Numbered from the stretch's first letter, positions 43,244 through 52,390 are shown. The stretch: 64,000 nt of DNA from Gracilibacillus alcaliphilus (GCF_016909015.1 NZ_JAFBFA010000001.1:186001-250000); one strand, 5' to 3'. Numbers and translations are program-made. The notes: generated by a model not told the origin, from the sequence alone.

Positions 43244-43280
43244 TATGTTCCGTGATATATAGCGTTTTTACTGGAACATA
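43244..43280 (+). promoter_or_regulatory. Leader hairpin upstream of ypmA
   Basis: TATGTTCC (43244-43251) pairs with GGAACATA (43273-43280). It lies about 20 nt before a very strong SD and has no T-run after it. Confidence 0.35.
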
Positions 43281-43326
43281 GGTTGTGAGATGGGGTTGGA
43301 GGTGGAGGATTATTAACCGATCCAAT

Positions 43327-43488
43327 ATGACTGTATTATCTACTGTAGAAATAAGTTACGGTGATGACTTATATAAGATAGTAGATTCGTTAAATCGAAC
43401 ATTAAAACAAGAGAATCTGACATTTGGAATAACTTTAAGTGAGGAAAATCATGAAAAAGCAATTTTTACTATCTATCGAGTTAAATAA
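43327..43488 (+). CDS. ypmA: DUF4264 family protein YpmA
   Basis: A small protein matching YpmA of B. subtilis, with the shared core VLSTVE, DLYKIVDSLNRTLK, and a C-terminal AIFTIYR. Function unknown. The ATG at 43327 gives 53 residues but lies 18 nt after the SD GGAGGTGGAGG (43298-43308). An in-frame ATT at 43312 (58 residues) has ideal spacing from GGAGGT. The true start is therefore uncertain. The end overlaps ypmB. Confidence 0.78.
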   Translation: MTVLSTVEISYGDDLYKIVDSLNRTLKQENLTFGITLSEENHEKAIFTIYRVK

Positions 43489-43996
43489 ATTCTGGCTGAG
43501 TATGATTGCACTGCTCATTATCATGATTGGATTGTTTGTCTATTTTTATTTTCTATACCAAGATATCATGGAGAATAAGGCAGAGGGTGATCCGGCCAAT
43601 GTAGAAGAATTAGCGCTGGACAATTCAGACTTGGAGACGATTGAGACAATTGAACGCTATCATGGGGATGTCGTCTACTATGTAGCAGATGGTGAAACAA
43701 GTGACGGTGTAAGTCAATATTTATTTATATATAAACCTGAAGCAGAAGACGAGGAAGAAACAGAGTGGCAGTATCAAGCCTTTGATAAGGAAGTTTTCTA
43801 CTCAACAGAAGAAATTCTGACAGAATGGTCTGACCGGTGTGATGGCTGTGAATTTTTAGATGCCGCTATTGGTATGAATCAAGCTGTTCCGATATTAGAG
43901 ATTAAGTTTTTTAATCCCAATCAGCAATTAGTTTATGAGAATGTTGTCTTAGAAGACAAGAGCTATTATCGTCTTACGTTGGATCCTACATTATAA
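43451..43996 (+). CDS. ypmB: YpmB-like membrane-anchored protein (DUF5590)
   Basis: A 181-residue protein with one N-terminal membrane segment (about 13-36, WLSMIALLIIMIGLFVYFYFL) and an acidic extracytoplasmic domain. Position between ypmA and aspB matches YpmB. ATG at 43451 has GAGG 6 nt upstream and lies inside ypmA, a 38-nt overlap implying coupling. Two Cys in DRCDGCEF could form a disulfide. Confidence 0.78.
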   Translation: MKKQFLLSIELNKFWLSMIALLIIMIGLFVYFYFLYQDIMENKAEGDPANVEELALDNSDLETIETIERYHGDVVYYVADGETSDGVSQYLFIYKPEAEDEEETEWQYQAFDKEVFYSTEEILTEWSDRCDGCEFLDAAIGMNQAVPILEIKFFNPNQQLVYENVVLEDKSYYRLTLDPTL

Positions 43997-44019
43997 TATA
44001 AGAAAGGTGAATGAAGATT

Positions 44020-45201
44020 ATGCATTTAGCAAGCAGAGTACAAACATTAACTCCGTCATCTACTTTGGCGATTTCCGCAAAGGCAAAGGAATTAAAAAAG
44101 GCGGGATATGATGTCATTGGCTTAGGGGCCGGTGAACCAGACTTTAATACACCAAGTCATATCCTAGAAGCAGCCAAACTGGCAATGGATGAAGGTTTTA
44201 CTAAATATACACCAGCTGGAGGAACACTTGAATTAAAACAAGCGATCCAAAACAAGCTAAAACAAGATCAGCACTTGGATTATGGACTGGATCAAATCAT
44301 TGTTACTATTGGTGCTAAACATGCCTTATACACACTGTTTCAAGTATTGTTGGATAAAGAGGATGAAGTGATTGTACCAGCACCGTACTGGGTCAGTTAC
44401 CCGGAACAAATCAAGCTGGCAGAAGGAACACCTGTATTTGTTGAGACAGATGAGCGTAATGCATTTAAATTAACACCTGAACAACTGGAAGAGTCGATCT
44501 CAGAGAAAACCAAGGCAGTTATCATTAATTCACCAAGTAATCCAACTGGTGTGATGTACGAGAGAGAGGAGTTAGAGGCTTTAGGGAAAGTATGCTTAGA
44601 GCATGATATCCTCATTGTATCGGACGAGATTTATGAAAAGCTAACTTATACGGCAACAAAACATATTTCGATCGCAGAATTATCACCAGAACTAAAAGAA
44701 CAAACGGTTATTATCAATGGTGTGTCTAAGTCACATTCGATGACGGGATGGCGTATTGGCTATGCCGTTGGGAATCAAAAGATTATCAAGGCGATGACCA
44801 ACCTGGCTTCCCATTCTACATCGAATCCAACGTCGATTTCCCAAGTAGCGGCGGAAGCAGCTTATACAGGTCCACAAGAGCCTGTTGCAGAAATGAGAGA
44901 AGCATTTAATGAGCGTTTGGAGAAATTATATGATTGGATAGTAGCTATTCCAGGGATTGAGTGTGTAAAACCTCAAGGGGCCTTTTACTTATTCCCGAAT
45001 GTAAAAAAGGCAGTGGAACTAAATGGTTTTGCTACAGTGGATGATTGGGTAACAGCATTGCTGGAAGAAGAGAAAGTAGCGTTAGTGCCTGGTTCAGGAT
45101 TTGGTGCACCGGACAATGTACGCCTCTCTTATGCGATTTCATTAGATCAATTAGAAGAAGCAGCTGTACGTATCAAACGCTTTGTAGAGAACCATCAGTA
45201 G
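44020..45201 (+). CDS. aspB: Aspartate aminotransferase
   Basis: A PLP enzyme interconverting aspartate and 2-oxoglutarate with oxaloacetate and glutamate. It has 393 residues as in B. subtilis. GLGAGEPDFNTP, NSPSNPTG, and the PLP lysine K237 in SKSHSMTGWRIGY place it in class I subgroup b. ATG 44020 is 10 nt after AAGGTG; the ATG at 44011 is too close to it. asnS follows by 18 nt. Confidence 0.96.
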   Translation: MHLASRVQTLTPSSTLAISAKAKELKKAGYDVIGLGAGEPDFNTPSHILEAAKLAMDEGFTKYTPAGGTLELKQAIQNKLKQDQHLDYGLDQIIVTIGAKHALYTLFQVLLDKEDEVIVPAPYWVSYPEQIKLAEGTPVFVETDERNAFKLTPEQLEESISEKTKAVIINSPSNPTGVMYEREELEALGKVCLEHDILIVSDEIYEKLTYTATKHISIAELSPELKEQTVIINGVSKSHSMTGWRIGYAVGNQKIIKAMTNLASHSTSNPTSISQVAAEAAYTGPQEPVAEMREAFNERLEKLYDWIVAIPGIECVKPQGAFYLFPNVKKAVELNGFATVDDWVTALLEEEKVALVPGSGFGAPDNVRLSYAISLDQLEEAAVRIKRFVENHQ

Positions 45202-45219
45202 AAGGTAGTGAGAGATAAG

Positions 45220-46512
45220 ATGAAAACAACGATTAATCGTGTATCGGAGTTTCTTGGTCAAGAAGTGACGATTGGCGCTTGGCTCGCTAACAAGCGCTCA
45301 AGCGGTAAGATTGCCTTCTTGCAGCTGCGAGATGGTACAGGTTTTATGCAGGGAGTGGTTGTAAAAGCGGCAGTGACAGAGGAAGTATTTCAACTGGCAA
45401 AAACCGTTACACAGGAGTCTTCTCTTTTTGTTACGGGAACAATTGTGGAAGACAGCAGATCACCTTTTGGTTATGAGATGCAGGTAACGAAGATCGAATT
45501 GATTGCTTCCGCAGTAGACTATCCAATTACGCCAAAAGAACATGGCACAGAATTTTTAATGGATCATCGTCATTTATGGCTGCGTTCCAAGAAGCAGCAT
45601 GCCATTATGAAAATAAGGGATCAAATCATCCAAGCTACTTATCAGTTTTTTGATAAAGAGGGCTTTACCAAGATAGATCCCCCTATCTTAACTGGTGCTG
45701 CGGCAGAAGGAACGACAGAATTATTTCATACGCAATACTTTGATGAAGAAGCTTACTTATCACAGAGTGGTCAGCTTTATATGGAAGCAGCGGCAATGGC
45801 TTTCAATCGCGTGTTTTCGTTTGGACCGACATTTCGTGCCGAAAAGTCAAAAACACGCCGGCATCTGATTGAGTTCTGGATGATTGAACCAGAAATGGCT
45901 TTTGTGACCCATGAGGAAAGCTTGGCAGTGCAAGAACAGTATGTGCAGTACATTGTCGAGTCTGTCTTAACAAATTGTGCATTAGAACTTCATACCTTAG
46001 AAAGAAATATTGACGCTTTGAAAAAGGTGAAGGCACCTTTCCCGAGGATTACGTATGACCAAGCGATTGACATCCTAAAAGAAAAAGGCTTTGCTGATAT
46101 TGAATGGGGAGAGGACTTTGGCGCCCCACATGAAACGGCTATTGCTGAAAGTTATGATCAGCCTGTATTTATTACCCATTATCCAAAGGATATTAAGGCC
46201 TTCTACATGAAACCTGATCCAGAGCGAGACGATGTTGTTCTCTGTGCTGATTTGATTGCACCTGAGGGATATGGAGAAATTATTGGCGGTTCAGCAAGAA
46301 TTGATGATTTAGAGTTAATGGAACAGCGTTATCAAGAGCATGACTTATCCGGCGCTGCCTACCAATGGTATTTGGAGTTGCGGAAATTTGGCAGTGTACC
46401 ACATGCCGGCTTCGGCTTAGGACTAGAACGTACTGTAGCCTGGATTAGTGGTGCAGAGCATGTCAGAGAAACAATTCCATTTCCTCGATTACTGAATAGA
46501 TTATATCCTTAA
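45220..46512 (+). CDS. asnS: Asparaginyl-tRNA synthetase
   Basis: Class IIb synthetase of 430 residues. It has an N-terminal OB-fold anticodon-binding domain (VTIGAWLANKRSSGKIAFLQLRDG), motif 2 FRAEKSKTRRHLIEFWMIEPE and motif 3 GFGLGLERTVAWISG. Runs with aspB, which supplies amino-group metabolism, as in B. subtilis. ATG at 45220. A terminator follows at once. Confidence 0.97.
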   Translation: MKTTINRVSEFLGQEVTIGAWLANKRSSGKIAFLQLRDGTGFMQGVVVKAAVTEEVFQLAKTVTQESSLFVTGTIVEDSRSPFGYEMQVTKIELIASAVDYPITPKEHGTEFLMDHRHLWLRSKKQHAIMKIRDQIIQATYQFFDKEGFTKIDPPILTGAAAEGTTELFHTQYFDEEAYLSQSGQLYMEAAAMAFNRVFSFGPTFRAEKSKTRRHLIEFWMIEPEMAFVTHEESLAVQEQYVQYIVESVLTNCALELHTLERNIDALKKVKAPFPRITYDQAIDILKEKGFADIEWGEDFGAPHETAIAESYDQPVFITHYPKDIKAFYMKPDPERDDVVLCADLIAPEGYGEIIGGSARIDDLELMEQRYQEHDLSGAAYQWYLELRKFGSVPHAGFGLGLERTVAWISGAEHVRETIPFPRLLNRLYP

Positions 46513-46515
46513 CTA

Positions 46516-46557
46516 AGTATAATCCTTTGCTTTTGTGCAAAGGATTATACTATTTTC
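46516..46557 (+). terminator. Hairpin terminator after asnS
   Basis: A perfect 15-bp stem AGTATAATCCTTTGC/GCAAAGGATTATACT with a 6-nt loop, then ATTTTC. Short T-tract, strong stem. Confidence 0.8.
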
Positions 46558-46581
46558 ACAAAACACAAGGGGGGAATGAAT

Positions 46582-47262
46582 ATGAAAGATAATCTGCAAC
46601 GAATTTTACTGGATCAAATCAGCCTTCCTGCCGAACTTATTAGAAATTATACTTCGCTCTCTATAAATGAGACGCAATTGTCCATCATTCTACAAATATT
46701 TATTGCACAACGAAATGGAGACTTGCTTCCAACTCCTGAAGAAATAGCGAAGCAGTTAACTATATCTAGTCATGAATGTTCAGAATTACTCCGACAGCTG
46801 ATTCAACGAAATTTACTGCGTATTGAGGAACAGCAGGATAATCATATGATTACGGAATCTTATTCACTAGATCCATTGTGGGAACAACTTTATCGAAAAA
46901 AAGAAGAAAAAACCGATGCTTCTGCTCAAAAAATTGGCGAGGTTTTTAAAAAATTCGAGCAAGAATTTGGAAGGATTCTGTCACCGTTTGAGATTGATAT
47001 GATTAATAATTGGTTAGATGAAGACCGTTATGATTTAGAACTGATTTATGCCGCTTTACGTGAAGCCGTATTAATGGGGAAACTTAACTTTAAGTATATT
47101 GACCGCATTCTAATTGAGTGGAAGAAAAAGGGGATTAAATCGGTTCAACAGGCTCAAGAGTCCAGTAAAGCTTTTCGTCAGCACCAACCAGCTGGCAGAG
47201 TGAACAGACAAGAAGATAATCGCTATGATAAATCACTTTATTATAATTGGTTAGAAGAATAA
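46582..47262 (+). CDS. dnaD: DnaD-type replication initiation protein
   Basis: A primosomal protein that acts with DnaA, DnaB and DnaI in loading the replicative helicase. The 226-residue protein has an N-terminal winged-helix part (EEIAKQLTISSHECSELLRQL) and a C-terminal DnaD domain (FEQEFGRILSPFEIDMINNWL, AVLMGKLNFKYIDRILIEWKKKG). ATG at 46582 has a 7-nt spacing from GGGGGG. Followed by nth. Confidence 0.95.
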   Translation: MKDNLQRILLDQISLPAELIRNYTSLSINETQLSIILQIFIAQRNGDLLPTPEEIAKQLTISSHECSELLRQLIQRNLLRIEEQQDNHMITESYSLDPLWEQLYRKKEEKTDASAQKIGEVFKKFEQEFGRILSPFEIDMINNWLDEDRYDLELIYAALREAVLMGKLNFKYIDRILIEWKKKGIKSVQQAQESSKAFRQHQPAGRVNRQEDNRYDKSLYYNWLEE

Positions 47263-47279
47263 GGAGGGGAGACTTATCC

Positions 47280-47930
47280 ATGTTGACGAAAAAAGAAATA
47301 GAAATTGTCTTAGACCGAATGGAAGCAATGTATCCTGATGCAGAATGCGAACTGATTCATGAGAATCCCTTTGAATTATTAATTGCAGTTGTGTTATCGG
47401 CACAGTGTACCGATGCATTGGTTAATAAGGTAACCAGAGACTTGTTTAAGAAATATAAGACACCAGAAGATTATCTTGCTGTTTCATTGGAAGAGTTACA
47501 ACAAGATATTCGTTCGATTGGTTTGTATCGAAATAAGTCTAAGAATATCCGTAAGTTATGTCAAACTTTAATTGATGAGCATGATGGGATAGTGCCAAAT
47601 ACGCAAGCAGAATTGGAGAAGTTGGCAGGAGTGGGGCGGAAGACAGCGAATGTGGTTGCTTCAGTAGCTTTTGGAGAACCTGCAATTGCTGTAGATACCC
47701 ATGTAGAAAGAGTATCCAAACGCCTAGGTATTTGTCGCTGGAAAGACAGTGTGCTTGAGGTAGAGAAGACATTAATGAAGAAAGTTCCCAAAGAAGAGTG
47801 GAGTAATACACATCATCGAATGATCTTTTTCGGACGCTATCACTGCAAGGCCAAAAATCCCCAATGTGATGTATGTCCGCTTTTAGAACTCTGCCGTGAA
47901 GGGAAAAAGCGAATGAAACAATCCAGCTAG
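47280..47930 (+). CDS. nth: Endonuclease III
   Basis: A base-excision repair glycosylase/AP lyase. The 216-residue protein has the helix-hairpin-helix LAGVGRKTANVV with the catalytic Lys, the catalytic Asp in AVDTHVERV, and a C-terminal 4Fe-4S cluster loop with spacing C-X6-C-X2-C-X5-C. ATG 47280 is preceded by AAGGAGGGGAG. ypoC, which follows nth in B. subtilis, is absent; a convergent terminator comes next. Confidence 0.96.
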   Translation: MLTKKEIEIVLDRMEAMYPDAECELIHENPFELLIAVVLSAQCTDALVNKVTRDLFKKYKTPEDYLAVSLEELQQDIRSIGLYRNKSKNIRKLCQTLIDEHDGIVPNTQAELEKLAGVGRKTANVVASVAFGEPAIAVDTHVERVSKRLGICRWKDSVLEVEKTLMKKVPKEEWSNTHHRMIFFGRYHCKAKNPQCDVCPLLELCREGKKRMKQSS

Positions 47931-47947
47931 CTAATTATAGCAAAGAA

Positions 47948-47997
47948 AACAAGGAAACTGTTGCACTATTATTGTCCAACAGTTTCCTTGTTTTTAT
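47948..47997. terminator. Bidirectional terminator between nth and ponA
   Basis: A perfect 16-bp stem AACAAGGAAACTGTTG/CAACAGTTTCCTTGTT followed by TTTA on the plus strand and preceded by an A-rich tract that gives T residues on the minus strand. It serves two convergent genes. Confidence 0.9.
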
Positions 47998-48008
47998 TAT
48001 TCATTGCT

Positions 48009-50852
48009 TTATTCTGTTTCATCTGCTCCATCATTAGACGGTTGTTCTGTTTGACTAGGTTGATCCTCTGTCTGTTGTTCTTGATCTTCTGTTGTTTCCT
48101 GATCACTAGTGTCTTCATTGTCCTCTTCTTGCTGCGGTTCTTCTTGTTCTGTTTCATTTGCTGGCTGCTCTGGCTCTTCTTCTGTATTATCTTCTGGCTG
48201 TTCTTCTTCTGATTCATCAGGTGGAACAGGTTCTTCCGTTTCGTCTTCATCCGGCTCGTCTTCCTCCATACCTTCTGTAGAGACTTGAACACTGGCTGAA
48301 GGACCTCGTGTACCATCACTTGTTAATACAGGTGTCACATGAATTGTATAGGTAGTACCTAACTCTAATTGTGTGATATTCACCGATTGTTGACTTGTAT
48401 TAAAATTATCGATCGTTTCTCCGCTTTGCTGTACACTTATGTCAAATTCAATCGGTCCATCATGACTATATTGCCAGCTGATTAGAGCCGAACGATTCTC
48501 TGCGTCAAATGATTGCTGGAGACCACTCACAGCTGGGAGATCTTCTGACTCTTCAGAGGCCGTATCCACTGTAACAGAGGCAGGATCACTCTCCATTTCA
48601 TCATTAAAGGCAACCACTTCAATCGTGTAGGACTGACCTTTTTCCACATTAGAGATTTCGATTTGTTTTTTCTTAGTAGTAGTCAGTTCTTCTAATGAAC
48701 CATCTGTTCCGGCAGAAATTCTAAATTCGACACCACTTTTATCGTGATCCCAACTAGCCACAATCTTATCTTCGTCTTCATTGTATTCTGCGGACAGGCC
48801 AGAAACGGCCTCTAATTCCTCAAACCTTTCGGAAACTGCACCAGAACCAGGCTCCGTACCTTTTACAAATAATTCAGTCACAATCTGTGAACTTGGCGTG
48901 AAACTGCTTGGGCGTTGAGCTGGATTGGATCCTCGTTCAATATCCATTTCCACGACAGAATCAGGCATGGTGAAATCTTGAGTTTCGATATTCTGAGACA
49001 GATAAGTCATTGTTTCCCTAAATAAATGTTTGGCAATATTAGTATCACTAATCGCTTTTCGTTTATCATATCCGGTCCAAACAGATACCGTATAATTGGT
49101 TGAGTAGCCGACAAACCATGAATCCGGACTGCCTGGTTCATCTTCAAGGTTTGTGGTACCCGTCTTACCAGCTATAGGTACCCCTGGAACAGCGGCATCT
49201 GTACCAGTTCCGCTTTGTACTACGGTTTTCAACATATCGGTGACCATGTAAGCTGTATAATCAGACATGGCAATCTCTGACTCTGGCTCTAATTCTTCTG
49301 TACGTTCATCCGGGTAGGTAATACTGATAACAGAATATGGTTCATGATAGATCCCCTCATTACCGAATGCACTGTAAGCACCGGCCATTTGCAGCGGAGT
49401 AACTCCATTATCAGTACCGCCAATCGCATCACGGACAGAGACGTTTTCAAAATCAAAGCCAAGGTTATCCGAGAATTCTTTCACATTATTTGTACCGACT
49501 TCTTCAAAGGCTTTAGCTGCTGGCACATTTAGGGACCATTGCAGAGCATAGCGTGCACTCATCCAACCTTGATACTGCCGATTCCAGTTCCTAATTGGTG
49601 CGGAAGAACCAGCAACTTCATACGGTTTATCATCATTAATTTGCTCATAGGTAGACCATTTCAAGTATTCGATAGCTGGACCATATGCAATAATTGGTTT
49701 CATCGCTGATCCGCCTTGACGGCCATCACCATCAATTGCATAGTTCCAGCCGTCGTTTTCACGATTCCGGCCGCCGCCGATTGCCCGAATCGCACCCATC
49801 TGTGTATCCATGACAACTAAACCAGCTTGCAGTTCATCATCACCGCCATAGGATACAGGGTTATTTTCACTGTCGCTTAGTAATAGTTCAACATGCTCTT
49901 GTGCATTTGGATCTAAGGTTGTATATACTTCTAAGCCGTCTTCATAAATATCGGCACCTGTCTTTTCCATTACTTCATCACGAACTTGTTGGATAAATGA
50001 TTCATACTTAACAAAGTCAGGTCGTTTATCAGCAAGTAAGTCTTCAATATTTACATCCCGCGCTTCGTCGGCTTCTTCTTCCGAAATCTTGTTATGCTGT
50101 ACCATATAGTTAAGCACGGTATTCATTCTTTGTTCCGTCAAATCCGGATTAACGAATGGATCATAAGCAGAAGGTCGTTGCGGTAAACCGGCCAAAATAG
50201 CGGCCTCTGTCAAGGTTAAATCGTTTAAATCTGTCTTGCCAAAATAAATTTCCGCTGCCATTGCAACACCATAAGCGCCGGCGCCGTAATAAATCTTGTT
50301 GACATACATCTCAAAAATTTCCTCTTTCGAATAGCGAGCATCCAGCCTTAAGGCTAGCCATTGCTCTTGTACTTTCCGCTTTAACTGCTTATCATTGGTT
50401 AGAAAGGAACTCTTTACTACTTGCTGGGTGATGGTACTGGCACCTTGCGCCCCGAAGCCATCCCGTATATTGGCAAGAATTGCCCCGCCAATTCTCCTAA
50501 AGTCTATCCCAATATGTTCATTAAAACGTACATCTTCCGTTGCCAAAATGGCATCGATCAAAACCGGAGGCAGGTCATCATAGGTTATTTTCGTTCGTTT
50601 CTCTGCACCGAGCTTTGCAAATACCTCTTCATTTATATCATACAAGTTAGTTGTTGTTGGGTCTGATAATAATGCAGCATCTAATTTAGGCGCTGTAATA
50701 ACATAGTATGAGAATAGTACACCAACACCTAATCCAAATAACAATACGGCGATTAGTGCATATTTGAATAATCTTTTCCACAATGGCTTACTTTTTTGCT
50801 GTTTTTGTTGTTGTTTTCTTCTTTCTGTTCTACTTTGGCTGTTATCTGCCAT
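48009..50852 (-). CDS. ponA: Class A penicillin-binding protein 1 (PonA)
   Basis: A 947-residue bifunctional cell-wall synthase. A basic cytoplasmic tail, one membrane span (about 32-52), then a GT51 domain (EDVRFNEHIGID; GASTITQQVVK) and a transpeptidase with SAMK (S382), SLN and KTGTT (K563). Two fibronectin type III-like modules follow (about 690-860), then an 85-residue tail almost wholly of E, D, Q, T and P. ATG at 50852 with GGGGGAAG upstream. The start overlaps recU by 11 nt, so the two are coupled as in B. subtilis. Confidence 0.96.
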   Translation of the reverse strand: MADNSQSRTERRKQQQKQQKSKPLWKRLFKYALIAVLLFGLGVGVLFSYYVITAPKLDAALLSDPTTTNLYDINEEVFAKLGAEKRTKITYDDLPPVLIDAILATEDVRFNEHIGIDFRRIGGAILANIRDGFGAQGASTITQQVVKSSFLTNDKQLKRKVQEQWLALRLDARYSKEEIFEMYVNKIYYGAGAYGVAMAAEIYFGKTDLNDLTLTEAAILAGLPQRPSAYDPFVNPDLTEQRMNTVLNYMVQHNKISEEEADEARDVNIEDLLADKRPDFVKYESFIQQVRDEVMEKTGADIYEDGLEVYTTLDPNAQEHVELLLSDSENNPVSYGGDDELQAGLVVMDTQMGAIRAIGGGRNRENDGWNYAIDGDGRQGGSAMKPIIAYGPAIEYLKWSTYEQINDDKPYEVAGSSAPIRNWNRQYQGWMSARYALQWSLNVPAAKAFEEVGTNNVKEFSDNLGFDFENVSVRDAIGGTDNGVTPLQMAGAYSAFGNEGIYHEPYSVISITYPDERTEELEPESEIAMSDYTAYMVTDMLKTVVQSGTGTDAAVPGVPIAGKTGTTNLEDEPGSPDSWFVGYSTNYTVSVWTGYDKRKAISDTNIAKHLFRETMTYLSQNIETQDFTMPDSVVEMDIERGSNPAQRPSSFTPSSQIVTELFVKGTEPGSGAVSERFEELEAVSGLSAEYNEDEDKIVASWDHDKSGVEFRISAGTDGSLEELTTTKKKQIEISNVEKGQSYTIEVVAFNDEMESDPASVTVDTASEESEDLPAVSGLQQSFDAENRSALISWQYSHDGPIEFDISVQQSGETIDNFNTSQQSVNITQLELGTTYTIHVTPVLTSDGTRGPSASVQVSTEGMEEDEPDEDETEEPVPPDESEEEQPEDNTEEEPEQPANETEQEEPQQEEDNEDTSDQETTEDQEQQTEDQPSQTEQPSNDGADETE

Positions 50853-51456
50853 TAGATCTTCCCCCGTTCTTCATATAATACTTGTCAATAACATCCAGGT
50901 AATCTACCTTTGCTTGATATTTGACGGGTATTATATAGCCTTCCTTTTTCACAGTTTCATAACGAATTGATTTTCTTCCATCTGAAAATTGATCTTTCCA
51001 GTAAATCAATAATTTCTCAGCCGGGAAAAAAAAAGTTTCTTGTCTTGCTTGGAAACGAATAATCAAAAAGCAAATTCCATCATGCTCTAATATTTGTGTC
51101 ATATGATCAATTTGATGTTGATGGATATTGTTTAATGGAAAAGAATGTTTGTTTTTCGTTTCTTTTGCTTCAAAGTCGATATGTCTTCCCTTAAATATTC
51201 CATTGTAGTCCGTAGTGGAAGCTTGTTTAAAGTATGCTTCCTTGATGACGGCAGCACTCCTTTTTGGATAATCCACATGGACAATCTGTATCGGTATGGG
51301 TTTCTTATGAACAATTGCTTTATTATGTGCTAAATAATATTGATTCGTTTCATTGATATCTTCTTCTAGTGTCATACCTCGATTACTGTATGTGGTAAGC
51401 TTACTTGTAAACTTATTTGAGTTGGCTGATGATCTCCTTCCATTTGGATATTGCAT
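50842..51456 (-). CDS. recU: Holliday junction resolvase RecU
   Basis: A 204-residue resolvase for recombination and chromosome segregation. RecU signatures are IQYPNG-like start, GRSSAN, the nuclease motif GIFKGRHIDFEAKETK (PD-(D/E)xK type) and NIHQHQIDHM. ATG preceded by AGGAGGGAA on the minus strand. Its end overlaps the ponA start. Confidence 0.95.
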   Translation of the reverse strand: MQYPNGRRSSANSNKFTSKLTTYSNRGMTLEEDINETNQYYLAHNKAIVHKKPIPIQIVHVDYPKRSAAVIKEAYFKQASTTDYNGIFKGRHIDFEAKETKNKHSFPLNNIHQHQIDHMTQILEHDGICFLIIRFQARQETFFFPAEKLLIYWKDQFSDGRKSIRYETVKKEGYIIPVKYQAKVDYLDVIDKYYMKNGGRSNGR

Positions 51457-51647
51457 TTTCTTCCCTCCTACATATCATCAACACAAGCCGTTTTTTGGTT
51501 AAGAGACAGCTAAATTTATCATACGCTAAGTAGCAAAATTCTTCAACGAAAATGTATTTAAACAGCCTGCAGTAAAGGGAGCCATATCACCTATAAATTC
51601 GAAAAAATGTAACATTTATTAGGGGTAAATCGGCTTGTTATAAAGGG

Positions 51648-51695
51648 GATAAAAGGAAAATAAAGGAGCCGACATACAATCAAATGCTGTCGGCT
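51648..51695 (-). terminator. Hairpin downstream of the small minus-strand gene
   Basis: AGCCGACA/TGTCGGCT stem (51667-51674 with 51688-51695). On the minus strand it is followed by CCTTTATTTTCCTTTT. Confidence 0.55.
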
Positions 51696-51705
51696 AGGGC
51701 ATCGC

Positions 51706-51804
51706 TTAAGTGGAAGGTCGATTAGGACCATTCAACTTTTTGTCATTTTGAGTCGGGATTTCTTTGTCTTGTTTTTTGGCAGGCTGATTCTTTTTCTTTT
51801 TCAT
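51706..51804 (-). CDS. Very small basic protein, 32 residues
   Basis: Reads MKKKKNQPAKKQ at the N-terminus and ends KKLNGPNRPST. It has an excellent SD (GGGGGG at 51811-51816 on the minus strand, 6 nt before the ATG) and a hairpin terminator downstream, so a real gene is likely despite its length. The lysine/asparagine-rich, disordered composition resembles small spore-associated proteins, but I do not recognise a family. It lies upstream of recU on the same strand. Confidence 0.6.
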   Translation of the reverse strand: MKKKKNQPAKKQDKEIPTQNDKKLNGPNRPST

Positions 51805-51957
51805 GTACTTACCCCCCTTTTTAAACAATCTCTTTATAGATTAGTTTGCCGAATTATAACCGAAACATACATGATTACATCTATTTCTGTCATCTAGCTT
51901 CTAGTTTTGTCAAAGCCAGAGGATTTATCCGCTGTTTGTTGAAGTATCTTAATATAT

Positions 51958-52148
51958 GAGGTTGTTCAAAAAGTCACCACATGATAAGTGGCGAATCTCT
52001 TCGTTGGCATGTTTCTCCGTTTCTTGAAAAAGAAGAACTCTTTTTCTGCGTGCAGGAACATCTGCTCACGTATCTAAATGCATACGTTCCGCTACTCGCC
52101 ACCTTGACCTTCTTGCTTCTTATGTGGCAACTTTTTGAACACGCACTA
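51958..52148 (-). repeat. Intergenic repeat, family A, copy in opposite orientation
   Basis: It begins GAGGTTGTTCAAAAAGTC and ends ACTTTTTGAACACGCACT, the same two ends as 26939-27173 in reverse order. Terminal inverted pairing extends through ACCACAT/ATGTGGC. ATATAT stands on both sides. The interior differs from copy 1. Confidence 0.75.
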
Positions 52149-52168
52149 TATATAAAGGAGGAATGGAT

Positions 52169-52321
52169 ATGAACCATCATTTTATGTATCATAAAGAGGT
52201 TTGTCAGCAGAAGCTGGATCAACTTATCCAAATGTTTGAACGGATTGAACATGAATGGGAGGCCAGAAAACAGGAGATGGAGTATGTAAAGGAAGACTTA
52301 ACAAAAAAAGAAGGGGCGTAA
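52169..52321 (+). CDS. Small hypothetical protein, 50 residues
   Basis: Begins MNHHFMYHKEV and contains an amphipathic, charged helix (QQKLDQLIQMFERIEHEWEA). SD AGGAGG lies 7 nt before the ATG at 52169; an in-frame ATG at 52163 is too close to it. It follows directly on the family A repeat end. I do not recognise a family. It may form a coiled coil. Confidence 0.55.
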   Translation: MNHHFMYHKEVCQQKLDQLIQMFERIEHEWEARKQEMEYVKEDLTKKEGA

Positions 52322-52390
52322 TAGCATTCTACCGTGTAACATGTTACTGTTATATTATCATCATGTTACTGCTTTTTTCAAAAATAAGAA

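Noticed and set aside
46513..46581. T-box element near asnS
   Set aside because: No GGTGGTACCGCG-type T-box sequence occurs here or before hisC or tyrA; the hairpin after asnS is a plain terminator.
47961..48319. Long open frames opposite the ponA tail
   Set aside because: They are an effect of the low-complexity E/Q/D/T codons of the PonA tail read on the other strand or frame.
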